A stretch of DNA of 64,000 nt from Bradyrhizobium erythrophlei (GTDB taxonomy: Bacteria > Pseudomonadota > Alphaproteobacteria > Rhizobiales > Xanthobacteraceae): NCBI GenBank assembly GCA_900129675.1, contig FSRD01000002.1, positions 1,364,001 through 1,428,000 of the forward strand, in the 5' to 3' direction. The notes under the pieces are model-generated. The model ran no database searches and was not told the DNA's origin. It worked only from the letters and a program-made list of their open reading frames with translations. Position numbers and translations under genes: made by a program. Of this stretch, positions 52,514 to 62,551 are shown one piece after another (the stretch's first letter is position 1; each line of letters starts with the position of its first letter).

Positions 52514-52602
52514 CGTCATGCCCGGGCTTGACCCGGGCATCCACGTCTTTGCCGCAACAGTAAGGAAGTCGTGGATGGCCGGGACAAACCCGGCCATGAC
52601 GG
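52514..52602. repeat. CATGCCCGGG-type intergenic repeat, short copy
   Basis: Runs from CGTCATGCCCGGGCTTGACC to AACCCGGCCATGACGG, about 85% alike to the first part of the copy at 50540 in manual comparison of the arms. It sits between two convergent genes. Confidence 0.8.
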
Positions 52603-52610
52603 AAAACTAA

Positions 52611-53369
52611 TCAGCGCGCCCTCACTACCTTCGGCAGTTTCACGACGCGGTCGCCGTCGCCTTCCTCGGCATAGGGCGCCAGAATATCCAGCAGATCGCG
52701 GCCGCGCTGCGGGGCGGGCGCCACCAGCGCGCGGCTGGCGACGGAATCCAGGTGACTGTGCATCAGGCTCATCACCTTGCCTTCGTCGCCCTTGACGAGC
52801 GCTGCGATGATCGCGCGGTGCTCGTTGATTGCGCATTCGGACGAGTGCGGGCGGCTGTACAGCGATAACGTCAGGCAACAGCGATAGGCGACCTCGCTGA
52901 CATAACGCACCAGAATCGGGCTGTTGGTCATGTGGGCGAGCAGGATGTGGAATTCGGTTGCGAGGCGGATCGATACCGGGTCGGAACCGCCGCGGGCGCC
53001 GTCTTCGGCGTCGACATGCGCGTTGAGCGTGGCGATCTGGGCCTTGGTCAGCTTGCCGGCGAGTTGGCGCACCACCAGCCGCTCGAGCTCGATCCGGATG
53101 TCGAAGGCATCGCGGGCTTCCTGCCAACTCGGCGTCGCCACCACCGCAATCCGGTTGCGGCGAAGTTCGACCAGCCCTTCGGCGGCCAGTTGGCCGAGCG
53201 CATGGCGCGCAATGGTGCGGCTGACGCCGAAGCGCTCGCCGAGCGAATCCTCCGGCAATTTGGCGCCGGGTTCCAAAGCCTGTTCGATGATGGCGCGGCG
53301 CAGCGCGCGGCAGATCACGCTGACCTTGTCGGAAGATTCGGCAGTTTTGCTGGCAGCGCGAGGCGCCAT
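52611..53369 (-). CDS. GntR-family transcription regulator (FCD/FadR type)
   Basis: The 252-residue regulator has an N-terminal winged helix (LPEDSLGERFGVSRTIARHA as the helix-turn-helix, then LAAEGLVELRRNRIAVV as the wing) and a C-terminal all-helical FCD domain. Residues of the FCD metal/ligand site are visible in DIRIELERLVV, EFHILLAHMTNSP, EHRAIIAAL and HSHLDSV. It probably represses neighbouring genes until a carboxylate-type ligand binds. TGCATGCA-type sites lie upstream of it and in two nearby promoters. The start at 53369 fits the family length. Confidence 0.9.
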   Translation of the reverse strand: MAPRAASKTAESSDKVSVICRALRRAIIEQALEPGAKLPEDSLGERFGVSRTIARHALGQLAAEGLVELRRNRIAVVATPSWQEARDAFDIRIELERLVVRQLAGKLTKAQIATLNAHVDAEDGARGGSDPVSIRLATEFHILLAHMTNSPILVRYVSEVAYRCCLTLSLYSRPHSSECAINEHRAIIAALVKGDEGKVMSLMHSHLDSVASRALVAPAPQRGRDLLDILAPYAEEGDGDRVVKLPKVVRAR

Positions 53370-53440
53370 CGGCGAATCCTTGATCGAAGTGCTTCGAATA
53401 ACACCTCCATATCACAAATGTTCAACAATTGAGCGCCTCA

Positions 53441-53574
53441 ATTGCATGCAGTTTGGCGCCCGGTTGCTCAAAACGAATCCGGTGAATCCGTCGGCCTTTC
53501 GCGATGTGGTTGATTTAGAACGCGAGTTTTTGGCATCCGGCTTGCATGCACTTGTTGCCATGATGCGCATGCAA
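53441..53574. promoter_or_regulatory. Candidate GntR operators (regulator/ABC importer promoter)
   Basis: ATTGCATGCAGTTT (53441-53454), CTTGCATGCACT (53541-53552) and GCGCATGCAA (53565-53574) share the core GCATGC. They lie between the divergent GntR gene and the ABC importer operon, where auto-control and control of the operon are expected. Confidence 0.55.
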
Positions 53575-53595
53575 CCAATCTCGGAGTTCGCGGGA

Positions 53596-54426
53596 ATGCC
53601 GGTTCCGGCCGCCCCAGCCCCTGTCGCCATCGAACTGTCGGACGCCTCCGTCACCTTCGGACGCGGTGCGCGCGCGGTGCCGGCCCTGTCCAAAACCACG
53701 CTCCGTATCGCGGACGGCGAGTTCGTTGCCCTTGTCGGGCCGTCCGGCTGCGGCAAGTCGACCATCCTGCGGCTGGTGAGCGGCCTGGTTCAGCCGACCA
53801 CCGGCGTCGTCATCGTCGGCGGCCGCGAAGTTGCGGCGCGGGCCTTGCGCGTCGGCATGGCGTTCCAGAATCCGACCATGCTGCCGTGGATGACGATCGA
53901 GCGGAACATCATGCTGCCGCTCAAGATCGTCGAGCCGTTCCGCTCGCAGTTTCGAAAATTGCGCAAGACCGAATTCCGCGACAAGGCCAACGCGCTGCTG
54001 GAGCAGGTCGGGCTCAAGGGCTTTGGCAGCCGCTTTCCCTGGCAACTCTCCGGCGGCATGCTTCAGCGCGCCAATCTGTGCCGCGCGCTGATCCATGAGC
54101 CGCGCATGCTGTTGCTCGACGAGCCCTTTGGCGCGCTCGACCAGTTCACCCGTGAAGAGCTGTGGTCGATCCTGCAGGATCTCTGGATGGCCCACAGCGC
54201 CACCGTGCTGTTGGTGACCCACGATCTGCGCGAGGCCGCGTTCCTCGCCAGCCGCATCTGCGTGATGAGCGCGCGGCCCGGCCGCATTCTCGACGACAGC
54301 CAGGTCACGTTCAGCCGCCCGCGTACGGTCGCCAACACATTCGAGCCCGACTTCGTGGCGCTCAACCAGAAACTGAGAGCCTTCATCGTCGATGCCCGGA
54401 CCGCATCAGCAGAGGGAGCGGCTTAA
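53596..54426 (+). CDS. Taurine/nitrate/thiamine-precursor-class ABC transporter ATPase
   Basis: The 276-residue ATPase has Walker A GPSGCGKST, signature LSGGMLQRA and Walker B LLLDEPFGALD, the SsuB/TauB/ThiZ pattern. I start at the ATG of 53596, which has GGAG nine bases upstream and leaves the operator-like sites in non-coding DNA; the open frame extends much further upstream. First gene of a three-gene importer operon followed by an amidohydrolase. Confidence 0.9.
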   Translation: MPVPAAPAPVAIELSDASVTFGRGARAVPALSKTTLRIADGEFVALVGPSGCGKSTILRLVSGLVQPTTGVVIVGGREVAARALRVGMAFQNPTMLPWMTIERNIMLPLKIVEPFRSQFRKLRKTEFRDKANALLEQVGLKGFGSRFPWQLSGGMLQRANLCRALIHEPRMLLLDEPFGALDQFTREELWSILQDLWMAHSATVLLVTHDLREAAFLASRICVMSARPGRILDDSQVTFSRPRTVANTFEPDFVALNQKLRAFIVDARTASAEGAA

Positions 54427-54429
54427 GCC

Positions 54430-55206
54430 ATGCCCGAACTCGATTTTCGTCAAAAGGCCCGGTCGGCAGGGCTGATCGTGCTGTTCTTCGTGGCCTGGGA
54501 GCTGTTCTGCCTGATGACCGGCATGTCCGACCTCGTGCTGCCGCGCCCGTCGCAGGTTTTCGTCACGCTGCACCAGAAATTCCCGATCCTGTGGCCGCAC
54601 ATCATCCAGACTCTGGCCACGACCATGGCCGGCTTCGTGCTTGGCGTCGCACTCGGCGTCGTGCTTGGCGCCGTCATCGGCGTTTCCAAAACCGCCTATG
54701 ATACCGCCTATCCGCTGCTGGTCGGCTTTTCGTCGATCCCGAAAGTCGCCGTCGTGCCGATTTTCGTGCTGTGGTTCGGCTCCGGCACGGTGCCGGCGGT
54801 GCTGACCTCGCTGTCGATTTGCTTCTTTCCCATCGTCGTGAACATCGCGACCGGGCTCGCCACCACCGAGCCGGAACTCGAAGACGTGCTCAAGGCGCTC
54901 GGCGCCAGCAAGTTCGACATCCTCTGGAATGTCGGCCTGCCGCGCACGATGCCGTTCTTCTTTGCGTCCCTGAAGGTCGCGATCTCCTACGCCTTTGTCG
55001 GCGCGGTGCTGTCGGAGACCGTCGCGTCGAACCGCGGCATCGGCAATGTGATGATGACCGCGTCGTCCAATTTCAACGTGCCGCTGGTGTTCGCCGGCCT
55101 GTTCGTGCTCGCCGGCCTCGGCGTCGCGCTCTACGTGATCTTTTCGCTGATCGAGGGCCGCGTCACCGGGTGGGCCACCCGCAAGAACGACGTGATCGCC
55201 ACGTGA
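54430..55206 (+). CDS. Taurine/nitrate/thiamine-precursor-class ABC transporter permease
   Basis: A 258-residue membrane protein with six helices and the conserved FSSIPKVAVVPIFVLWFGSG and EAA-type LEDVLKALGASKFDILWNVG segments of the SsuC/TauC family. It starts three bases after the ATPase gene. Confidence 0.93.
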   Translation: MPELDFRQKARSAGLIVLFFVAWELFCLMTGMSDLVLPRPSQVFVTLHQKFPILWPHIIQTLATTMAGFVLGVALGVVLGAVIGVSKTAYDTAYPLLVGFSSIPKVAVVPIFVLWFGSGTVPAVLTSLSICFFPIVVNIATGLATTEPELEDVLKALGASKFDILWNVGLPRTMPFFFASLKVAISYAFVGAVLSETVASNRGIGNVMMTASSNFNVPLVFAGLFVLAGLGVALYVIFSLIEGRVTGWATRKNDVIAT

Positions 55207-55251
55207 ATTTCATTTCGCCAACCGCCGTCCAACCCAGTCGAGGAGGTCACC

Positions 55252-56277
55252 ATGTTAGCTAGAGTAGGTGCTGCGCTGTTAGGGGTCGCTCTGTTCGCAG
55301 GCGCAGCCAGCGCCGAGGAAACCACCATCAAGTTTACGCTCGGCTGGAAGACGCAAGGGTCCGACGCCGCGTTCTTCTATGCCAAAGACAACGGCTACTT
55401 CAAGGACGAGGGCCTCAACGTCGTGATCGACCAGGGCGAGGGCTCGGGGGCGACGGTGACGCGGATCATGTCGGGGGCCTATGACGCCGGTTTCGGCGAC
55501 GTCAACGCCATCATCCAGAACGCCGCGACCCGGCCGCAGGACGCGCCCGTCATGGTCTACATGATCTGGAATCAGCCGCCGTTCGCGATCGTGACCAGGA
55601 ACGGCAGCGGCATCAACAGCATCAGGGACTTCGAGGGCCATACGCTGGGCGGCGCGCAGGGCACGCCGACCACGCGGCTGCTGCCGGTGTTCGTGCAGAA
55701 GAACAAACTGGAGAGCGAGAAGATCAAGATTTCGAACATGGCGCCGAACCTGCAGGAGCCGATGCTGATCAAGGGCGATATCGACGCCGCCCTCGTGTTC
55801 AATATCACCAGCTACTTCAATCTGGTGCTGAACCGCCAGGATCCGGACAAGGACTACAAATGGTTCTCGTTCGGCGACTACGGCATGGACCTCTATTCCA
55901 ACGGCGTGATGGTCTCGCGCAAGCTGCTGGCGTCCAATCCCAAGGCCGTGGCGGGCCTCGTCCGCGCTATCAACAAGGGTCTGATCGCGGTCGCCAGGGA
56001 CCAGAACGCCGGCATGAAGGCCGCGGTGAACTACGACAATCTGATCAATGTCGACGTCGAGAAGCGCCGCCTGCAATACTCCTTCGACAAGCTGATCGTC
56101 TCGGCCGAGATGAAGGATATCGGTGTCGGCGATATCAGGGATGACCGCATGGCCCGCAACATCGGCATCATCGTCGAAGGCTATCAGCTGGCGCGTACGC
56201 CGACGCCTTCCGAGATCTTCACGCGCGAATTCCTGCCGCCGCGCGGCGAGCGCGAATTGACCTACATCACGAACTGA
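55252..56277 (+). CDS. NMT1/THI5-like ABC substrate-binding protein
   Basis: The 341-residue exported protein has a short signal peptide (MLARVGAALLGVALFAGAAS, cleavage at ASAEE). The mature part begins TTIKFTLGWKTQGSDAAFFY and has DNGYFKDEGLNVVIDQGEGS, the pattern of SsuA/THI5-like proteins that bind pyrimidines, sulfonates or riboflavin-like rings. GAGGAGG lies before the ATG. The neighbouring cytosine deaminase-like enzyme and second amidohydrolase suggest a nitrogen heterocycle as ligand, by inference. Confidence 0.9.
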   Translation: MLARVGAALLGVALFAGAASAEETTIKFTLGWKTQGSDAAFFYAKDNGYFKDEGLNVVIDQGEGSGATVTRIMSGAYDAGFGDVNAIIQNAATRPQDAPVMVYMIWNQPPFAIVTRNGSGINSIRDFEGHTLGGAQGTPTTRLLPVFVQKNKLESEKIKISNMAPNLQEPMLIKGDIDAALVFNITSYFNLVLNRQDPDKDYKWFSFGDYGMDLYSNGVMVSRKLLASNPKAVAGLVRAINKGLIAVARDQNAGMKAAVNYDNLINVDVEKRRLQYSFDKLIVSAEMKDIGVGDIRDDRMARNIGIIVEGYQLARTPTPSEIFTREFLPPRGERELTYITN

Positions 56278-56295
56278 CGGAAGGTGCATGAGATC

Positions 56296-56379
56296 GTCAT
56301 TGCGAGTGAAACGAAGCAATCCATCTAACGGCATCAAGAAGGAATGGATTGCTTCGTCGCAAGTGCTCCTCGCAATGAC
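56296..56379. repeat. CATTGCGAG-type intergenic repeat, short copy
   Basis: GTCATTGCGAGTGAAACGAA and AGTGCTCCTCGCAATGAC are the inverted ends; inside are the paired GAAGCAATCCAT and ATGGATTGCTTC. It lies between the binding-protein gene and the amidohydrolase gene, so the operon mRNA would contain it as a long hairpin. Confidence 0.85.
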
Positions 56380-56393
56380 GAAAAGGTGCGGTG

Positions 56394-57836
56394 ATGACGA
56401 CCGAAGTGACGGCAACCAGCCTGTTCTGTGGCCCCGACCGAGGGATGCTCGAGAACGTCGTGCTACGGCACGACAACGGCATCATCACTTCCGTCTCGGA
56501 AGCAGCGGGGCCTGCGGCGGGGCCGCGCTCTTTCGTTCTTCCGGCTTTCGTCAACGCCCACGACCATGCGCGGGCGCCCACCTCGTCGTTCGGGGCGCTC
56601 GGCATGCCCCTGGAAAGCTGGATCCTGCGCTCCGCGCTGGGCTCGCCGGTCGACCCATATCTGACCGCGGCATCGGCGCTGGCGCGCTCGGCGCGGGCCG
56701 GCTGTGCCGCGATGATGGTTCACTATACGCGGCCGAGCGGGACCATGCCGCTGGTGGAGGAGGCCAGGGCGATCGCGCGGGCGGCCTCCGATGTCGGTAT
56801 CCGCATCGCTTTCGCGCTCGCGGTGCGCGACCAGAACCCGGTGGTGTATGGCGATAGCGAACCGGTGCTGTCGAGCCTATCCAGCGATGATCGCAAAACG
56901 GTCGAGGAACTGTTCGTCCGATCGCCGATGTCACCGAAGGCCTATATCGAACTGACGGAAGCGATCGCCTCCGCGATTGCCGGCCCGAAGGTCGATGTGC
57001 AGCTTGGCCCCGCCGGCGTGCAATGGTGCTCAAAACCGCTGCTCGAAGCCGTGGCCGAGAATTCGGCGCAGACCGGCCGTCGCATTCATATGCATTTGCT
57101 GGAGACGGTCTATCAGCGCGCCTGGGCCGACGAGCATTTCCCGCAAGGGATCGTTCGCTATCTCGGCGATATCGGATTCCTTTCCGAGCGGCTGACACTC
57201 GCGCATTGCATCCACGCCCGGCCGGACGAGATTGATCTCATTGCGGCATCCGGCGCGCGAATCGTCACCAATTTCAGCTCCAACATGCATCTGCGCTCCG
57301 GTCTCGCGCCAATCGCCGCCGCGCACCAATGCGGCTGCGCCATTGCGGTCGGCGTCGATGGTCTGGCACTGGACGAGGACGACGACGTGCTACGGGAAAT
57401 GCGGCTGGTGCAGATGATGCACGGCGGGCTCGGCTTCAAGCGGACATGGACGTGTCCGGAATTCTTCGGCCTCGCGGTCCGCAACGGCCGTCGCGCCACC
57501 GGCGCGCCGGGAACCGGCGAGCTTGTCGCGGGCGCGCCCGCCGATTTCGTGACGGTCGATCTCGATCGCCTCGATCGCGATCAGATCCTGCCGGTCGATC
57601 CGCTGGATCTCCTGTTCGCGCGAGGCAATGCGTCGCTGTTGCGCGATGTGGTTGTGGACGGGCGGCCGATCGTCAGCGAAGGCCGGTGCCTGGGTGTTGA
57701 TCTGCCCGCAATCGAGAACGAGCTGCGCGGCATCTATCGCGCGAATGCAAAGCAGCTCTCACATTTTCAGCGCGCCTGGCCGCCGCTTTCGGCCACATTG
57801 CAAAACTGGTTCGAAGCGCAACGGGATTGCCGATAA
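56394..57836 (+). CDS. Amidohydrolase family protein (ATZ/TRZ/guanine deaminase-like)
   Basis: The 480-residue metal hydrolase has the N-terminal NAHDHARAPTSS segment (metal His pair in variant form HDH), IHMHLLETVYQRAW (metal His), LTLAHCIHARPDE (metal His) and IAVGVDGLALDEDDD with the catalytic Asp, the order seen in deaminases of the ATZ/TRZ and guanine deaminase group. The start is the ATG at 56394, three bases after an in-frame GTG. It follows the ABC importer and may process the imported ring compound. Confidence 0.85.
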   Translation: MTTEVTATSLFCGPDRGMLENVVLRHDNGIITSVSEAAGPAAGPRSFVLPAFVNAHDHARAPTSSFGALGMPLESWILRSALGSPVDPYLTAASALARSARAGCAAMMVHYTRPSGTMPLVEEARAIARAASDVGIRIAFALAVRDQNPVVYGDSEPVLSSLSSDDRKTVEELFVRSPMSPKAYIELTEAIASAIAGPKVDVQLGPAGVQWCSKPLLEAVAENSAQTGRRIHMHLLETVYQRAWADEHFPQGIVRYLGDIGFLSERLTLAHCIHARPDEIDLIAASGARIVTNFSSNMHLRSGLAPIAAAHQCGCAIAVGVDGLALDEDDDVLREMRLVQMMHGGLGFKRTWTCPEFFGLAVRNGRRATGAPGTGELVAGAPADFVTVDLDRLDRDQILPVDPLDLLFARGNASLLRDVVVDGRPIVSEGRCLGVDLPAIENELRGIYRANAKQLSHFQRAWPPLSATLQNWFEAQRDCR

Positions 57837-57976
57837 GCGCAAGCGTTTCCTCGCGAATTCCGTAACGCGGAACAAAATTCCGCTTGCATCGACACCTCAG
57901 CAAGGTTTCATGCTCTTCAACAAGAAACCGAACCGGCGGCCCTCTTGCGCCGGTCATTTTGTGATGAGGAAGCGTG

Positions 57977-60432
57977 ATGGGCGCGTTGTCGCATCTGCGG
58001 ATTGTCGAGATCGGGAGCGCCGCCGCGACGAGCTACTGCGCGCGCCTGTTCGCCGATTTCGGCGCGACCGTTCAAAAGGTCGAACCATCAGAGGGCGATC
58101 CGCTGCGTCGCGCCGCGCCGTTGACGCCGAAAGGGCACAGCGCCTGGTTTGCGTTTCTCAATTTCAACAAATCCAGCATCGCGCTCGATCCCGATGATGC
58201 GAATGCCGCGTCGCTTCTGTCGGAACTGATCGGGCACTGCGACATCCTGATCGACGGCCGCGACGTCGACGCGGCGGGTTGTCCGTCGTTCGATCTGGCC
58301 GCGATCAAGCAACGCCATCCCGGCCTCATTCATCTTGAAGCGAGCTGGTTCTGCGGCGAGGGCCCTTATGCGCAGTTCGAGGCGACCGACTCGACCATTC
58401 GCGCGTTGACCGGGCTGATAAAGCTGGTCGGGCCGGTCGAGGGACCGCCGATGCATGCGCCGGATTTCCAGACCGGCATCCTTGCCGGCCTTTGGGGATT
58501 CATATCGGCGGCCTCGTCGGTGCTGGGCCGGATGCAGGACGGTCGCGGGCGCAGCAGCCGCCTGAGCATCTTCGAATCCAGCATCGCCGTCACCGAATAC
58601 ATCATGTTCGAGTCGTTTTCGCGCGGCGACATCATGCGCCGGATCGGCGTCAACCGGTTCTGGCCGACTTTTCCGGTCGGCATCTACGAAACCAGACAGG
58701 GCTGGCTTGGCGTCACCACCGTGACCCCGGCGCAATGGCGCGCGTTCTGCGAGATGCTGGGCCTGCCCGAGCTGCGCGACGACCCGGCGCTGTTCCTGGG
58801 TGTCGACCGGCTCCAGCACATCGCGGCGATCGAAAGCAAGATCATTCCGAAATTGAAGGAACGCACCGCGCAGGAATGGTTCGCCGAAGGCCTGCAGCGA
58901 AAGATCCCGATCGTGCCGGTGCCCGCGATCGGCGACCTGATTGCGGACGAAGAGAAGCGGGCGCGCGGCGCGATCGTTCCGATCTTGATCGGCGACGAGG
59001 CCGGCTTCACCGCCGGCTCGATGCAGCGTTTGACCGGCACGCCGCCGCGCCGTGGCGGCGCGGTTCCCGATATCGGCGAGCAGATGATTGGCCGCGCCCA
59101 TGCGCACAAGACAGAGATGCCGGCGGCTTCGCCCAAGCCGGGCAGCGCCAATCGCCTGCCGCTCGACGGCATCCGCGTGATCGATTTCTCGATGGGCTGG
59201 GCCGGCCCGATCTGCACGCGCACGCTCGCCGATCTCGGCGCCGATGTGATCAAGATCGAGGCCATTCAATACCCGGACTGGTGGCGCGGCGTTGACCGCC
59301 GCCCGGCCTATATTCTCGAGCAGATGTACGAGAAATCGGTGCGCTACTGCATCATGAACCGCAACAAGCGCGGCATCACGCTCGATTTGACCCGGCCGCA
59401 GGGCCTCGACCTGGCAAAACAGTTGCTAGCCGACGCCGATCTCGTCGTCGATAATTATTCGGTCGAAGTGCTGCCGAAGCTCGGGCTCGGCTATGAGGTG
59501 CTGAGCCAGCTCAATCCAAAACTCGTGATGATGTCGATGTCGGCCTTCGGCGCCGGCAGTACCCATTGCGATTGCCGCGCCTATGGCTCGACGCTGGAGC
59601 AGGGCTCGGGCCTTCCAAGCGTGGTCGGCGACCCCGATGGGCCGCCGGTCATGAGCCACACCGCGTTTGGCGATGCGGTCGGCGGCATGAACGGCTGCGC
59701 CGCGGTGCTCACCGCGCTGATCCACGCCAAGCTGACCGGCAAGGGCCAGTTCATCGATCTCGCGCAGATCGAATGCATGATGCCGTTCGCGGCGCCCTGG
59801 ATCGTGGCGCATTCGATCGGCGGCGAGGCGCCGACAAAATACGGCAACCGTCATCCGGATTTCGTGCCGCATGGCTGCTTCCCCTGCGCGGGCCGGGACA
59901 AAGGTCAGGACAACTGGATCGTGGTTGCGGTTTCCGGCGATGCGATGTGGCCAAAGCTTGCGCAATTGTTGGGCCGCGCCGACTGGGCCAGCGACGAAAC
60001 GCTGAGAACGGCGGCCGGCCGGCGCGACATGGAGAGCGAAATCGAGGCCGCCATTGCCGGCTGGACTTCGTCGCGGGAGCCGGAGGCTGCGATGAACGCC
60101 TTGCAGGCGGCGGGTATCGCCTCCGGCGTCGCGCGGCTGCCGATCGAACTGCTAAAAGACCCGCAATTGCATGCGCGCGGCTTCATCCAGGAAATCGACC
60201 GCGCCTTTATCGGCAGGCATCCGCAGCCGTCGATGCCGTTTCGCGAAGGCGCCAACCCGTTTCCGATCCGAAAACCGCCGCCGACGCTCGGCCAGCATAA
60301 TCGCGAAATTCTCGCCGGCCTGCTCGGGCTGTCCGACGCCGAGATCGAACAATTGACCCGCGACGGCATCATCGGCACCGAGATGCTGATGGAGGAACAG
60401 CTGGTGAAAGAGAAGAAGCGGGCGGCGGGCTG

Positions 60433-60433
<1 letters not shown>
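57977..60433 (+). CDS. Double-domain class III CoA transferase (CaiB/BaiF family)
   Basis: The 818-residue protein holds two complete class III CoA-transferase units: the first begins LRIVEIGSAAATSYCARLFA, the second near residue 395 begins LDGIRVIDFSMGWAGPICTR. Single-unit enzymes of about 400 residues form interlocked dimers, so this is a fused dimer. By manual alignment with formyl-CoA transferase, the catalytic Asp (position 169 there) is Gly167 in unit one but Asp566 in unit two, so only one active site seems intact. It probably moves CoA between carboxylic acids. The ATG at 57977 follows GAGGAAG. It overlaps the peptide-class ATPase gene by one base. Confidence 0.88.
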
Positions 60434-61511
<1,078 letters not shown>

Positions 61512-61515
<4 letters not shown>

Positions 61516-62528
61516 TTGCGCAGGCCACCGGCATTCCCAAGGACGCCCTAGACAATACGATCGTCTCGGTGCGCGATCTCGAAGTGCAATTCCAGACCAC
61601 CGATCGCCGCGCCACCGTCAAAGCGGTCGATGGCGTCAGCTTCGATGTCCGCCGCGGCGAGACCTTTGGCATCATCGGCGAATCCGGGTCGGGCAAGACG
61701 ACGATCGGCCGCGCACTGGTGTTTTTGCTCAAGCCCAGCGCCGGCGCCATCCTGCATGACGGCATCGATCCGCTTGCGTTGCCGCGGAAGGGGTTCCAGA
61801 ACCACCGCCGCGATTACCAGATCATCTTTCAGGACCCGAATGCGGCGCTGAATCCGCGCATGACGATATTGGCTTCAGTGCTGGAGCCGCTCGAACTGGC
61901 GCGCGCCGGCACCAGGGCGGAGCGCCTAGCGCGGGCGCGGGAGGCGATGGATCGCGTCGGCCTGCCGCAGGAAACCGGCGAGCGCTATCCGCATCAATTG
62001 TCCGGCGGCCAGAAGCAGCGCGTGGTGATCGCGCGGGCGCTGACGCTGCGGCCAAAGCTGATCGTCTGCGACGAGGTGGTGGCGGCGCTGGATATGTCGA
62101 TCCGCGGCGACGTGCTCAATCTGTTCGCCGAATTGCAGCGCGACCTCGGGCTGACCTACGTGTTCATCACCCACGATCTCGCCGTAGTGTCCCACATCAG
62201 CGAGCGGGTGGCGGTGATGTATCTCGGCCGCTTCGTCGAGCTTGGCCCGACCGACAAAGTCTCGGAACGGCCGCTGCATCCCTACACGCAGGCGCTGATG
62301 TCGGCCGAGCCGCGGCCGCTGCCGTCGTCGATGCGCGACGATCATCGCATAGTGCTGCAGGGCGAAATCCCGAGCCCGATCGATCCGCCGTCGGGATGCC
62401 GCTTCCGCACCCGCTGCCAATATGCGCAAGCCCTCTGCGCTGCCCGGGCGCCGGACTGGCGTGAGCTGATGCCCGATCATTGGGTCGCCTGCCATTTCGC
62501 CGATCGCCCGAACTTTTCGCCGAACTAG
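61512..62528 (+). CDS. Peptide-class ABC transporter ATPase (DppF-like)
   Basis: The 338-residue ATPase has GESGSGKTTI, LSGGQKQRV and LIVCDEVVAALD; the last deviates from the DEPTSALD consensus by having V for P. The C-terminal Cys segment GCRFRTRCQYAQALC is present. The ATG at 61512 overlaps the DppD-like stop (ATGA). The longer frame upstream shadows the previous gene. Confidence 0.92.
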
Positions 62529-62551
62529 AACAAACTGCCGGAGGATTGGCC

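Noticed and set aside
53454..53467. Sigma-54-like TGGCGCCCGGTTGC before the ABC importer
   Set aside because: Only six bases separate TGGC and TTGC, one fewer than required, so the -24/-12 geometry is wrong.
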